From positions 620,001 to 684,000 of the forward strand of contig NZ_JAAOYO010000001.1 of the NCBI RefSeq assembly GCF_011759505.1: a stretch of 64,000 bases of DNA, read 5' to 3'. Below are positions 17,558 through 26,521 of this stretch, piece by piece (positions within the stretch are counted from its first letter, which is position 1; each line of letters opens with the position of its first letter). Under the pieces are notes generated by a model. The model saw only the letters and a list, made by a program, of their open reading frames with translations, was not told the DNA's origin and did not search any database. The position numbers and the translations under genes are program-made. This DNA is from Curtobacterium salicis. Its GTDB lineage: Bacteria > Actinomycetota > Actinomycetes > Actinomycetales > Microbacteriaceae.

Positions 17558-18895
17558 TCAGAGCATGCCGAGGTTCGTGTCCAGCTCGAACGGGGTGACC
17601 TGGTCGCGGTACCGCTTCCACTCCTGGCGCTTGTTGAGGAGCACGAAGTTGAACACCTGCTCCCCCAGGGTCTCGGCGACGAGCTCCGAGTCCTCCATCA
17701 GGGACAGTGCGTGGTCGAGGCTCGCGGGCAGCTGGCTGTAGCCCAGGGCCTTGCGCTCCGAGTCGGACAGGCTCCAGACGTTGTCCTCGGCCTCGGCGGG
17801 GAGCTCGTAGCCCTCCTCGATGCCCTTGAGGCCCGCGGCGAGCAGCAGCGAGTACGCCAGGTACGGGTTCGCCGCCGAGTCGATGCCGCGGTACTCGATG
17901 CGGGCGGACTGGCCCTTGTTCGGCTTGTACAGCGGCACGCGGACGAGCGCGGAACGGTTGTTGTGGCCCCACGTCACGAAGGACGGGGCCTCGTCGCCAC
18001 CCCAGAGACGCTTGTAGGAGTTGACGAACTGGTTGGTGACCGCGGTGATCTCCGGCGCGTGCTTGAGGACACCGGCGATGAACTGCTTGGCGGTCGGCGA
18101 GAGCTGGTACTCGCCGCCGGGCTCGTAGAACGCGTTCTGGTCGCCCTCGAAGAGCGAGACGTGGGTGTGCATCCCCGAGCCGGGCTGCCCGGAGAGCGGC
18201 TTCGGCATGAAGGTCGCGTAGACCCCCTGCTCGATCGCCACCTCCTTGACCACCGTGCGGAACGTCATGATGTTGTCCGCCATCGTGAGCGCGTCGGCGT
18301 ACCGGAGGTCGATCTCGTTCTGGCCGGGTCCGGCCTCGTGGTGGCTGAACTCCACCGAGATGCCGAGGTCCTCGAGCATCCGGACCGAGCGGCGACGGAA
18401 GTCGTGGGCGCTGCCGCCGGGGACGTTGTCGAAGTAGCCGGCCTGGTCGACGGGCTTCGGTCCGCCGTCCTTCCAGTCGCGGTCCTTGAGCAGGTAGAAC
18501 TCGATCTCGGGGTGCGTGTAGAACGTGAACCCGCGGTCGCTCGCCCGTGCGAGGGTGCGCTTCAGCACGTTGCGGGGGTCGGCCACGGCGGGCTGCCCGT
18601 CCGGCGTGGTGATGTCGCAGAACATCCGCGCGGTGGGGTCGATCTCGCCGCGCCAGGGCAGGATCTGGAACGTCGAGGGGTCCGGGTGTGCGAGCACGTC
18701 GGCCTCGTACGAGCGGGTCAGGCCCTCGATCGCGGAGCCGTCGAACCCGATGCCCTCGGCGAACGCGCCTTCGACCTCAGCCGGCGCGATGGCGACCGAC
18801 TTGAGGGTGCCGATGACGTCGGTGAACCAGAGTCGGATGAACTTGATCCCGCGCTCCTCGATGGTGCGGAGCACGAAGTCCGTCTGCTTGTCCAT
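17558..18895 (-). CDS. glnA2: glutamine synthetase type I, GlnA2-like
   Basis: 445 residues with type I glutamine synthetase motifs: IGFDGSAIEGL, HPEIEFYLLKDRD, MPKPLSGQPGSGMHTHVS and RIEYRGIDSAANPYL. The Tyr-containing adenylylation loop seen in the other GlnA ([10 protein letters not shown]) is replaced by DNVWSLSDSERK, so it should not be adenylylated. This fits the actinobacterial GSI-alpha GlnA2 group, which is adjacent to glnE. The activity of GlnA2 enzymes is low or specialised in some species, so a general biosynthetic role is not certain. Confidence 0.92.
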   Translation of the reverse strand: MDKQTDFVLRTIEERGIKFIRLWFTDVIGTLKSVAIAPAEVEGAFAEGIGFDGSAIEGLTRSYEADVLAHPDPSTFQILPWRGEIDPTARMFCDITTPDGQPAVADPRNVLKRTLARASDRGFTFYTHPEIEFYLLKDRDWKDGGPKPVDQAGYFDNVPGGSAHDFRRRSVRMLEDLGISVEFSHHEAGPGQNEIDLRYADALTMADNIMTFRTVVKEVAIEQGVYATFMPKPLSGQPGSGMHTHVSLFEGDQNAFYEPGGEYQLSPTAKQFIAGVLKHAPEITAVTNQFVNSYKRLWGGDEAPSFVTWGHNNRSALVRVPLYKPNKGQSARIEYRGIDSAANPYLAYSLLLAAGLKGIEEGYELPAEAEDNVWSLSDSERKALGYSQLPASLDHALSLMEDSELVAETLGEQVFNFVLLNKRQEWKRYRDQVTPFELDTNLGML

Positions 18896-18952
18896 GCACG
18901 ACCTTTCCGAGTTCAGCTGGTCGGGTCCACGACCGTTGTCACAGGCTAGTGG

Positions 18953-19138
18953 TCAACCTTCCGTGTCTGCGGCGTCGGCGCGCTCGTTGTTGGCCTGGAT
19001 GCGGTCCAGGGCGTGCGCGGCCTCGTCACGGGTGGCGAAGGGGCCGATGTGGTGTCGGTTCGTCGACTTGAGGCCCTGCTCCACCTCGCCGGTCTTGTCG
19101 TTGTACCACCACTGGGATTCGATGCGCTCGTCGGTCAT
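18953..19138 (-). CDS. small SPOR-like protein
   Basis: 61 residues, [24 protein letters not shown] then [25 protein letters not shown]. The [13 protein letters not shown] segment resembles a minimal SPOR (sporulation-related repeat, peptidoglycan-binding) unit, and the [13 protein letters not shown] start is typical of small actinobacterial proteins annotated this way next to map. There is no signal peptide. Function unknown. It is divergent from map. Confidence 0.75.
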   Translation of the reverse strand: MTDERIESQWWYNDKTGEVEQGLKSTNRHHIGPFATRDEAAHALDRIQANNERADAADTEG

Positions 19139-19288
19139 GGGGCCGACCGTACCCGGGCGGGCCCGGGGCGTCCGCGCGCCGGGGCGTCCGGGCTGGCTGG
19201 GAGGTGTCCGGGCTGGCCGGGGCGTGCGGGGCTGGTTGCCCGGCCGGGAGGCGGCGGTCGGCTCCGACACGCCGCTAGAGTGGAGCGC

Positions 19289-20152
19289 ATGCCCCGGGAC
19301 GAACACGGACACCTCACCGCCGGCCGCATCTCCCCGCAGCGGCCCGTCCCGAAGGACATCGAGCGCCCGGAGTACGTCGGCAAGGTCGAACCGCACGAAC
19401 ACGGGCTCGGTGACACGTACACCCCGGACGAGGTCGAGCGGATCCGCACCGCGGGCCGCATCGCCTCGCAGGCCATCGACGCCGTCGGTGCGGCGATCCG
19501 CCCGGGTGTCACGACCGACGAACTCGACCGGATCGGCCACGAGTTCGTCGTCGGCCACGGCGCCTACCCCTCCACGCTCGGCTACCGCGGGTACCCGAAG
19601 TCGCTCTGCTCCTCGCTGAACGAGGTGATCTGCCACGGCATCCCCGACGACACCGTGCTGCAGGACGGCGACATCGTGAACATCGACATCACGGCGTACA
19701 AGGACGGCATGCACGGCGACACCAACCGGACCTTCGTGGTCGGGCAGGCGGCGCCGGAGGTCCAGGACCTCGTCACCCGTACCGAAGAGGCAATGCACCG
19801 CGGCATCCGCGCCGTCGCCCCGGGCCGGCAGGTCAACGTCATCGGCCGGGCCATCGAGTCGTACGCCAAGCGCTTCGGCTACGGGGTCGTCCGCGACTAC
19901 ACCGGGCACGGCGTCGGTCGGGCCTTCCACTCCGGGCTGATCATCCCGCACGTGGACGACGCCCGCTACGACACCGTGATCGAGCCCGGCATGGTGTTCA
20001 CGATCGAGCCGATGCTGACGCTCGGTGGCATCGACGCCGACATCTGGGCCGACGACTGGACCGTCACCACCCGCGACCACTCGTGGACGGCGCAGTTCGA
20101 GCACACGCTCCTCGTGACCGAGCGCGGCACCGAACTCCTCACCGTCTCCTGA
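19289..20152 (+). CDS. map: methionine aminopeptidase type I
   Basis: 287 residues. It removes the initiator Met from nascent proteins using a dinuclear metal site. Metal ligands are visible in order: Asp in [21 protein letters not shown], His in [10 protein letters not shown], Glu in FTIEPMLT, and Glu in [12 protein letters not shown]. The roughly 40-residue N-terminal extension rich in Pro and basic residues is common in actinobacterial MetAP1c. GGAGCG lies just before the ATG at 19289. The ppgK gene follows after 70 bp. Confidence 0.95.
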   Translation: MPRDEHGHLTAGRISPQRPVPKDIERPEYVGKVEPHEHGLGDTYTPDEVERIRTAGRIASQAIDAVGAAIRPGVTTDELDRIGHEFVVGHGAYPSTLGYRGYPKSLCSSLNEVICHGIPDDTVLQDGDIVNIDITAYKDGMHGDTNRTFVVGQAAPEVQDLVTRTEEAMHRGIRAVAPGRQVNVIGRAIESYAKRFGYGVVRDYTGHGVGRAFHSGLIIPHVDDARYDTVIEPGMVFTIEPMLTLGGIDADIWADDWTVTTRDHSWTAQFEHTLLVTERGTELLTVS

Positions 20153-20222
20153 CCACCCGCGGCACGCCCGACCCCGGGACCGTGTCGGACACACTCGTCA
20201 CCTACGGAAGGCACCGCTCCCC

Positions 20223-20975
20223 ATGACCTCACTCGCAGTCGGCGTCGACATCGGCGGAACAGGCATCAAGGGCGCGATCGTCGACACGGCGACCGGCGAA
20301 CTCACCACCGACCGGATCAAGAAGGCGACTCCGGAGGGCGGCAAGCCCCAGGACATCGTCGAGGTCGCGAAGTCGATCCTCGACGACCTCTCCCCCGCCT
20401 CGGACGTCCCGGTCGGCGTGTGCTTCCCGGCGATCGTTCGCGACGGCAAGACCATGTCCGCGGCGAACGTGTCGAAGAAGTGGATCGGCTTCGAGGCCGA
20501 GGCGCTCTTCGAGAAGGAGCTCGGCCGCTCGATCCACTTCGTCAACGACGCCGACGCCGCCGGGTACGCCGAGCAGCAGTTCGGGGCCGCGAAGGGCCGC
20601 GACGGACTCGTCATCATGACGACGCTCGGCACGGGCATCGGCACCGCCCTCATCAACGACGGTGTGCTCATCGTGAACGCGGAGCTCGGCCACCTGGAGA
20701 TCGAGGGCGTCGACTACGAGACGAAGGCGTCCTTCGCCGCCAAGGAGCGGGACGACCTGACCTGGAAGCACTGGGCGAAGCGTCTGCAGAAGTACTACTC
20801 GCGACTCGAGGCGCTGCTGTCCCCCGAGCTCTTCGTCGTCGGTGGTGGCGTGTCGAAGCAGTACGAGGAGTTCCTGCCGCTGCTCGACCTGCAGGCGGAG
20901 ATCATTCCCGCGACACTCCGCAACAACGCGGGCATCATCGGCGCGGCGACCCTGGCGGCACGCAGCTCCCGCTGA
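20223..20975 (+). CDS. ppgK: polyphosphate glucokinase
   Basis: 250 residues, the length of actinobacterial polyphosphate/ATP glucokinase, a ROK-fold enzyme making glucose 6-phosphate from glucose with polyphosphate or ATP. Visible are the phosphate-1 motif GVDIGGTGIKGAIVD (residues 6-20), the catalytic Asp in FVNDADAAGYAE, the phosphate-2 motif TTLGTGIGTALI and the C-terminal VGGGVSKQYEEFLP. GGAAGG precedes the ATG. Confidence 0.93.
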   Translation: MTSLAVGVDIGGTGIKGAIVDTATGELTTDRIKKATPEGGKPQDIVEVAKSILDDLSPASDVPVGVCFPAIVRDGKTMSAANVSKKWIGFEAEALFEKELGRSIHFVNDADAAGYAEQQFGAAKGRDGLVIMTTLGTGIGTALINDGVLIVNAELGHLEIEGVDYETKASFAAKERDDLTWKHWAKRLQKYYSRLEALLSPELFVVGGGVSKQYEEFLPLLDLQAEIIPATLRNNAGIIGAATLAARSSR

Positions 20976-21234
20976 CCCGGCCCGACCTGCGCGGCTCGTC
21001 CGGCGTAGCGGGCGCCTGCCTGCTGCGCGCCGACCGGGCTGCGCGCCGTCGGGGCAGGACACGCCGCCTGCCCCTCGCCGAGGGGTCGCGACACCCCGCG
21101 TGCTCCTCGCCGCGATGCCGCGATTCGCGCCTCTCGGCGCCCGAGAAGGACGAATCGTGACCCCTCGGCGGGCGGCGCGAATCGGACCCCTCGGGGGGCG
21201 GCGCGCGGGGTGTCAGGCGGAACGAGCGGGCCGC

Positions 21235-21240
21235 TACACT
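21235..21240 (+). promoter_or_regulatory. -10 element of rnpB
   Basis: TACACT lies about 7 nt before the predicted 5' end of the RNase P RNA. A weak -35 (TGTCAG, 21211-21216) is 18 bp upstream. It is assigned from position and consensus only. Confidence 0.45.
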
Positions 21241-21245
21241 CGTCT

Positions 21246-21618
21246 GAGCGAACGGGTCGGTGAGACGGTCGCGTCACTCCCCCGGGAGTGCCGAGGAACG
21301 TCCGGGCTCCACAGAGCAGGGCGGTGGGTAACACCCACCCGGAGCAATCCGCGAGACAGTGCCACAGAGAACAGACCGCCGGCGGTGACGTCGGTAAGGG
21401 TGAAACGGTGGTGTAAGAGACCACCAGGGATCCGGGTGACCGGATCTGCTCGGTAAACCTCGCCCGGAGCAAGGTCAGACAGAGGACGCTGAGGCTGCTC
21501 GCCGAGTCCTCGGGTAGACCGCTGGAGGCCGACGGCAACGTCGGTCCGAGAGAGATGGCCGTCACCGCGACCTCGGTCGCGGGACAGAACCCGGCGTACG
21601 GCCGGCCCGTTCGCCCCA
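21246..21618 (+). ncRNA. rnpB: RNase P RNA, bacterial type A
   Basis: The catalytic RNA of RNase P, which matures the 5' ends of tRNAs. The universally conserved P4 strands are present: GAGGAACGTCCGGGCTCC at 21293-21310 and ACAGAACCCGGCGTAC at 21584-21599. Other conserved stretches include GGGTGAAACGGTG and GAGAGAGATGGCCGTC. The 5' end (GCGAACGGGTCGG, 21248-21260) pairs with CCGGCCCGTTCGC (21602-21614) to form P1 with one mismatch, which fixes the ends to within a few bases. A strong terminator follows. Confidence 0.93.
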
Positions 21619-21632
21619 GACCGTACGACGAC

Positions 21633-21664
21633 GACAGCCCGGCACCGCGAGGTGCCGGGCTGTC
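21633..21664 (+). terminator. rnpB terminator
   Basis: GACAGCCCGGCACC (21633-21646) pairs perfectly with GGTGCCGGGCTGTC (21651-21664) around GCGA, starting about 15 nt after the P1 helix of RNase P RNA. Confidence 0.8.
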
Positions 21665-21686
21665 GTGTCCACGGGGGCGTCTCGGC

Positions 21687-21746
21687 GACCGGGAGGCACG
21701 CGACCGGGAGGCACGCGGCCAGGCCGCACCGCGCCTCCCGTCCGGC
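21687..21746. repeat. GGGAGGC-family inverted repeat
   Basis: Two direct copies of GACCGGGAGGCACGCG are followed by an inverted copy GCACCGCGCCTCCCGTCCGG. It lies between rnpB and the convergent zinc-ribbon-like gene and belongs with the other GACGGGAGGC elements in the window. Confidence 0.55.
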
Positions 21747-21812
21747 GCTCCGCGACGCCCGCATGATCGCCGGACGCCGCGGAACGCACGAGGCGCAGCT
21801 GGCCCGCGCGAC

Positions 21813-22547
21813 CTACAGGCCGGACTCGGCCGTCCGCACCAGGATCGCGTCGCTGTCCGGGCAGAGCACGACGTCGTCGGGCGCCGCGGCCCGGATCGAT
21901 GCCAGATCGGAGTTGTTCAGCGCCACGCCGGACGCCGTCGACACGCCGCCCTGCAGCAGCGACGCTCCGAAGCCGTAGCGAGCCCGCTGGCGCTCGTACA
22001 GCGCGAGGAGGTCGGCCGGCACCTTCGCGGCGACGTCCGCTCGGGACTGCACGGCGGCGACGCGGTCCTTCTCGAACCGGGCGATGCCGTCGTCGCGGAC
22101 ACCCGTCAACCGTCCGCGCTCGGCGTCGATGTCGGCGAGCTGCTTCTCGATGTCGCCGACCCGCGCGCGGAGACGGTCGAGCGTCTCCATCACCTCGAGC
22201 TCCTGCGTCTCGAGGTCGTTCGTCCGGCGGTTCAGTGAGTCGAGCTCGTTCTGCAGGCCGGCGGCGTCCTTCGCGTTGCCGACGTTCTGCAACAGCGTGG
22301 TGTCGCGCTCGATGCGTGCCCGCGCGGTCGCGGTGTCCGACTCGAGGCGGGCCAGGTCGCGCTCGGCGTCCTCCACGTCCCCCGTGGCGGCGGCGAGCTG
22401 GCTGCGCAGACCGGCGGCGCGGGTGCCGAGCTCGGTGAGGTGCTCGCCCTTCTGCAGGGAGCTGATCCGGTGTGCCAGCCGGGTGATGTCGTTGTCGAGT
22501 CGCTGGACGTCGAGCAGGATGGCCTGGTCCTCGGGTGCTGCCTTCAT
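21813..22547 (-). CDS. coiled-coil protein of the C4-type zinc-ribbon family, ribbon degenerate
   Basis: 244 residues. Residues about 1-165 form a long antiparallel coiled coil (repeated Leu/Arg/Glu heptads, for example LDSLNRRTNDLETQELEVMETLDRL). The C-terminus, ALNNSDLASIRAAAPDDVVLCPDSDAILVR, aligns by pattern with the CxxC...CPxCGRILVR zinc ribbon of this family, but only one cysteine (CPDSD) remains, so zinc binding is probably lost. The family is found beside Nif3-like genes in actinobacteria and its function is unknown. It follows the Nif3-like gene by 2 bp. Confidence 0.85.
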   Translation of the reverse strand: MKAAPEDQAILLDVQRLDNDITRLAHRISSLQKGEHLTELGTRAAGLRSQLAAATGDVEDAERDLARLESDTATARARIERDTTLLQNVGNAKDAAGLQNELDSLNRRTNDLETQELEVMETLDRLRARVGDIEKQLADIDAERGRLTGVRDDGIARFEKDRVAAVQSRADVAAKVPADLLALYERQRARYGFGASLLQGGVSTASGVALNNSDLASIRAAAPDDVVLCPDSDAILVRTAESGL

Positions 22548-22549
22548 GG

Positions 22550-23383
22550 TCAGGCTCCTTCGTTGGGGGCGGATGGCAGGACGGCGAAGTCCCACGGGTC
22601 GGTTCGGAGGTCGCTCACGGTGACACGGACCCCGGCGGCGGCGCGCAGCTGTTCGGCGGCGACGTCGAGCCAGAGCCACTCGGTCGCCCAGTGCGAGGTG
22701 TCGATGAGCGCGGGGCCGTCGGACACCATCGCCTGCTCCCGGAACTCGGAGGCCGGGTGGTGGCGCAGGTCGCTCGTGACGTACACGTCGGCGGCTCGGA
22801 CCTCGGGGTTGTCGAGGTAGGCGTCGCCGGCACCCGCGCAGAGGGCGACGGTGCGGACGGGCCGGTCGTACTCCCCCGACACGCGGACCCCGGTCGCGGT
22901 GGCGGGCAGGACGTCGACGATCCGCCGGGCGAGGACACCCAGGGGCACGGGTTCGGCGAGGACACCGACCCGGCCGATCCCGGTGACGCCGTCGGCCGCG
23001 GGGTCGAGCGGGCGCTGCTCCTGCAGTCCGATCCGGTCCGCGAGCACGGCGGAGGTGCCGGTGGTGACGACGTCGGCGTTCGTGTGCGCCGCCACGAGCG
23101 CGCACCCACCGCGGACGAGGGTGGCGAGGACGGAGCCCTTGTACGTGGACTCGTCGATCGTGGTCACGCCGCGCAGCAGCAGGGGGTGGTGTGTCAGGAG
23201 CAGGTCCGCCCCGGCGGCGACCGCTTCGCGTGCGGTGTCCGGCACGGCGTCGACGGCCAGGTGGACGTGCTCGACCACGGCGTCCGGATCACCCGAGACG
23301 AGGCCGACGGAGTCCCAGGACTCCGCCCCGGCCGCCGGCCACAGTGACTCGACGACGGACTGGAGTTCTCGGAGCGTCGGCAT
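22550..23383 (-). CDS. Nif3-like dinuclear metal centre protein
   Basis: 277 residues, NIF3/YbgI/YqfO family (also called GTP cyclohydrolase I type 2 homologue). Conserved features: ESWDSVGLVSGDP near the N-terminus, the metal-binding LLLTHHPLLLRG (about 62-73), AAHTNADVV and the C-terminal DTSHWATEWLWL. These His, Asp and Glu residues bind two metals in a toroidal hexamer in known structures; the cellular role is unknown. The ATG at 23383 gives the conserved start MPTLRELQSVVESL. It forms an operon with the coiled-coil gene downstream. Confidence 0.9.
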   Translation of the reverse strand: MPTLRELQSVVESLWPAAGAESWDSVGLVSGDPDAVVEHVHLAVDAVPDTAREAVAAGADLLLTHHPLLLRGVTTIDESTYKGSVLATLVRGGCALVAAHTNADVVTTGTSAVLADRIGLQEQRPLDPAADGVTGIGRVGVLAEPVPLGVLARRIVDVLPATATGVRVSGEYDRPVRTVALCAGAGDAYLDNPEVRAADVYVTSDLRHHPASEFREQAMVSDGPALIDTSHWATEWLWLDVAAEQLRAAAGVRVTVSDLRTDPWDFAVLPSAPNEGA

Positions 23384-23421
23384 CCCGTCAGTGTACCGAG
23401 ACGCCGGTGCCGGACCGGGTC

Positions 23422-24498
23422 TCAGCGACGGCCGACGAGGTGCAGCAGGCGGGCCACGAGACGCGACCACCAGCCGGTCGGAGCGGTCGACGCGGCGTCG
23501 GCACGGGCCTCCTGGTCGACAGCGTCCACGACGTCCGTCGCGACGCTGTCGTCGGTGGCCTCGGGGGCGGCGACCGGCGCGGCCACCGGGACCGCGACGG
23601 AGACGACCGGCTGCTCGCCGGTGTGGGCACGCAGCACGGCGGCGAAGGCCTCGCGGTCGATGACCGTCGGACCGGTCGCCGGCTGGACCAGCGGCGTCGG
23701 CCGGCCGGACGCCGGGACGGGTGGGGAGGAGGGCGACACGGTCTGGAGGCTCGACACCGGTCGGACGGCGACCTGCGGTCCGTCGGTGGTCGCCGTGGCG
23801 TCGGCCTGGTCCGCTGCGGACAGGTCGACCGAGACCGGCTCGGCGACCGCACGGTGCGGCGCCGGCAGGAGCGGACGCACGGCGCCGAGGCGCACGGGTG
23901 AGGTGGCCGCGCGGCGCAGGGCGGCCCGCTCGCGGCGGTCGGCCTCGAGCGCGGCGTCGGCGAGCAGGTCGGCGAAGACCTCGCGGGCGAAGGCGCGGGC
24001 ACCCTCGACCTCGGCGTCGGTGCTGTCGGCGACGACGGCCTCCCACGCGGCCAGGCGGGCCAGGTCCTCGTCGCGGACGCGGACCTCGTCCTCGAGGAGG
24101 TCGATGCGCTCGATCGTCGTGCGACCGCTCGAGGCGTCGAGTGCGACCGCGAGGTCGTCGAAGCGGAGGGCGAGCCGCTCGGGCGGCTCGGGGAACGACG
24201 GGGCGCAGACGGCGACGTGACGGGCGCGGTCGCGGCGGAAGGCACGGTCGTCACCGGTGACCGAGGCGGTCCCGACGACGGAGGCGGTGTCGACGACGGC
24301 GATCGCGACGGTGTCGGCCGCGGGCTCCTCGACGTCCACCGTGGGCAGCACGGGGCGGCGGACCGGACCGGTGACCGGCGGGACGACGAGGTCCGCGAGG
24401 TACGGCGACCGCGTGGCCGGGGCGTCGCGCAACCACTCCTCGAGTTCGCGACCGAAGGGGTCCACGAGGGGCGTGCGTGCTCCGGACTGCGTCTCCAT
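23422..24498 (-). CDS. hypothetical protein
   Basis: 358 residues, no domain recognised. Residues about 1-190 are mixed alpha/beta with acidic helices (RTTIERIDLLEDEVRVRDEDLARLAAWEAVVAD). Residues about 225-340 are Pro/Ser/Val-rich and probably disordered, and the end is a basic amphipathic or hydrophobic helix (TGWWSRLVARLLHLVGRR). There is no signal peptide or clear membrane segment. The ATG at 24498 has no Shine-Dalgarno, but CATACT lies 6 nt upstream, which would suit leaderless transcription. Confidence 0.55.
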   Translation of the reverse strand: METQSGARTPLVDPFGRELEEWLRDAPATRSPYLADLVVPPVTGPVRRPVLPTVDVEEPAADTVAIAVVDTASVVGTASVTGDDRAFRRDRARHVAVCAPSFPEPPERLALRFDDLAVALDASSGRTTIERIDLLEDEVRVRDEDLARLAAWEAVVADSTDAEVEGARAFAREVFADLLADAALEADRRERAALRRAATSPVRLGAVRPLLPAPHRAVAEPVSVDLSAADQADATATTDGPQVAVRPVSSLQTVSPSSPPVPASGRPTPLVQPATGPTVIDREAFAAVLRAHTGEQPVVSVAVPVAAPVAAPEATDDSVATDVVDAVDQEARADAASTAPTGWWSRLVARLLHLVGRR

Positions 24499-24629
24499 GT
24501 GAGGAGTATGAATATCGCGCGTCCGATCAGCGCGGACATCCGCGGAGTGTCGCGGCATCCGGTGGCATGTCGCCCGGAGCCGAGCGGCGTGTCGCCGGGC
24601 CGGGACGGCTCGGTGACCCGTCGAGCGCG

Positions 24630-25589
24630 TCAGCTGTGGAGGGTGTCGCGGGGGTACTCGTTGAAGCGCCGCGCGTACGCGGCCGAGAACCGACCGAGGT
24701 GTGCGAAGCCCCACTGGACGGCGACGCTCGCGACGGTGGTGTCGGCGGGTGTCCCGGCACGCAGTTCCTCACGGACGCGGTCCAGGCGGATCCCGCGCAG
24801 CAGGGCGTTCGGGGCGACGCCGATCTGCCGCTGGAACGCCTGCTGCAGGCCGCGGACGCTCAGTCCGACGTGCTCGGCGACGTCGGTCGTGGTGATCGGC
24901 GTGTGGGCGGCGGCGTGCATGTACTCGACCGCGGTCCGGACGCGTCCGGTGGCGCCCGCCGGCAGCGGGACCTGCTTCGTGGCGATGCGGTGCGGGAACG
25001 TGCTGAGGAGCGCCAACGCGGTGCGACGGGCGGTGTCGGCGAGGGCGAGCACGGACACCGGGGTGTTGCCGAGCACGATGCGGGAGGCCTCCTGCACCTG
25101 GTGGTTCCAGGCGCGCACGGCCTCGGCGCCGGGGACCGCCGTGTGGTCGAACACCAGGGTGCCGGGCTCGGTGCCGTAGGCCTCGGCAGCGATGCGTTCG
25201 AGGAAGGTGCGGTCGAACTGCACCACGCTCTGTCGCACGTCGGCCAGGTCGAAGCGGTAGGGACGTCCGACCGGGAAGACCACCGGGCGACCCGGTGCGA
25301 GGGCGACCTCGTCACGACCGACGTCGAGCACGCCGCCACCGTCGGTCACCCAGGCGACGCTGATCTGGTCCGCGGGGTCGACCTCGCCGACCATGCGCGC
25401 GTCGAACCGGGTGGACCGCAACGACACCGTCCGGTCCCCCACCGTGCGGAAGCGGTACCCGAAGGCCCGCTCGGTCCGCTCGGGCAGGAAGCCGGAAGCT
25501 TCGTAGGCCTGCTCGAACATCGACCGGGCGGCGTCGAGGTCCGACCCGGACGTCTCGAAGACGGTCCGGGGGTCCATGGTGGCGGTCAT
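24630..25589 (-). CDS. AraC family transcriptional regulator
   Basis: About 319 residues. The C-terminal 100 residues are an AraC/XylS double helix-turn-helix: TTTDVAEHVGLSVRGLQQAFQ, then TVASVAVQWGFAHLGRFSAAYARRF. The N-terminal part resembles the AraC ligand-binding-like domain with a cupin-type stretch (DEVALAPGRPVVFPVGRPYRFD). No target is evident; the neighbours are unrelated genes. The start is uncertain: ATG at 25628, 25589 and 25577 are all in frame and none has a good ribosome binding site. Confidence 0.85.
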   Translation of the reverse strand: MTATMDPRTVFETSGSDLDAARSMFEQAYEASGFLPERTERAFGYRFRTVGDRTVSLRSTRFDARMVGEVDPADQISVAWVTDGGGVLDVGRDEVALAPGRPVVFPVGRPYRFDLADVRQSVVQFDRTFLERIAAEAYGTEPGTLVFDHTAVPGAEAVRAWNHQVQEASRIVLGNTPVSVLALADTARRTALALLSTFPHRIATKQVPLPAGATGRVRTAVEYMHAAAHTPITTTDVAEHVGLSVRGLQQAFQRQIGVAPNALLRGIRLDRVREELRAGTPADTTVASVAVQWGFAHLGRFSAAYARRFNEYPRDTLHS

Positions 25590-25655
25590 CTCGGGAATCG
25601 TGGCATGCACCGCGGGATCTTCATGCATCTGGATGGACCTGACGCGGGAAGCGGC

Positions 25656-26084
25656 TCACACCGCGCGGGTGGACTTCCGGACGGTCCAGCGGTTCTCGTC
25701 ACCGTGGCGGTCGTACCGGAGCTCGTCGACGACCATCTGCACGAGGGCGAGGCCACGGCCACTCTCCGCCATGTCGTCCGGCAGGGTGGCACCGGCCACG
25801 TCGACGGACGCGGGGCGACCGTCGTCGGTGATCCGGGCCTCCAGTGCGTCGCTGGCGACCGCGAGCGTCAGCGAGCACGTGAGCGGGACACCGGCCGTGG
25901 CGTGCTCGATCACGTTGGACGCCAACTCGATGATCGCGAGTTCGAGGGCCATCCGGTCCTCGACGCTGACGGCGGGCTCGGCCGTCCAGACGTCACTGAG
26001 GAAGTCGTGCACCGAGGAGACGTCGTCGGGCGGCGACGCGAAGTCCAGCCGGTGCTCGCCCACGACGGCCCCGGTCAGACCCAT
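25656..26084 (-). CDS. RsbW-like anti-sigma factor (GHKL ATPase)
   Basis: 142 residues with the GHKL ATP-binding fold: N-box ALELAIIELASNVIEHA (about 45-61) and G-box GRGLALVQMVVDELRY (about 107-122). Proteins of this type phosphorylate an STAS anti-anti-sigma factor and bind a sigma factor. It overlaps the upstream STAS gene by 10 bp, so the two are translationally coupled. No sigma factor gene is adjacent in this window. Confidence 0.85.
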   Translation of the reverse strand: MGLTGAVVGEHRLDFASPPDDVSSVHDFLSDVWTAEPAVSVEDRMALELAIIELASNVIEHATAGVPLTCSLTLAVASDALEARITDDGRPASVDVAGATLPDDMAESGRGLALVQMVVDELRYDRHGDENRWTVRKSTRAV

Positions 26085-26413
26085 TCGCGGACGGCTTCGT
26101 CACCGTCGGCGTAGCTGCGGAGGATCTTGTCGATGTTCGACAGCTTCAGCACCATCGCGACCTGCTCCGACGGTGCGGCGATCCGGAGGTCACCACCGGC
26201 CTGCCGAGCGGTCTTCAACGCACCGACGAGCGCGCCGAGGCCCGACGAGTCGAGGAACTCGACCCGCGACAGCTCGACGGCGACACGAGGACGACCGCCC
26301 TCGATGACCGTCGCGACGGTCTCGCGGAAGGCGGGCGCCGAGACCATGTTGAGGCGGCCGGAGCACTCCAGCACCGCCGCTTCCGTTCCGGCTTCGTGTA
26401 CGACGATGTCCAT
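26075..26413 (-). CDS. STAS domain anti-anti-sigma factor (RsbV-like)
   Basis: 112 residues, a single STAS domain. VEFLDSSGLGALVGALKTAR carries the conserved phosphorylatable Ser after Asp. This protein normally binds the anti-sigma kinase and releases a sigma factor when unphosphorylated. The start at 26413 (MDIVVHEAGTEAAVLEC) fits the family; the frame extends 13 codons further to an ATG at 26452. Its 3' end overlaps the RsbW-like gene. Confidence 0.87.
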   Translation of the reverse strand: MDIVVHEAGTEAAVLECSGRLNMVSAPAFRETVATVIEGGRPRVAVELSRVEFLDSSGLGALVGALKTARQAGGDLRIAAPSEQVAMVLKLSNIDKILRSYADGDEAVREWV

Positions 26414-26521
26414 TGTGTGTGGGGCCCCCTCGAGAGTCTGCGCGTGCCTCATCGGAGGCTAACGGGTCCGGACGACCGGCGGAACAGGACGCGCTGGCGT
26501 CCGTGCCCCCGGTCCGGGGGA

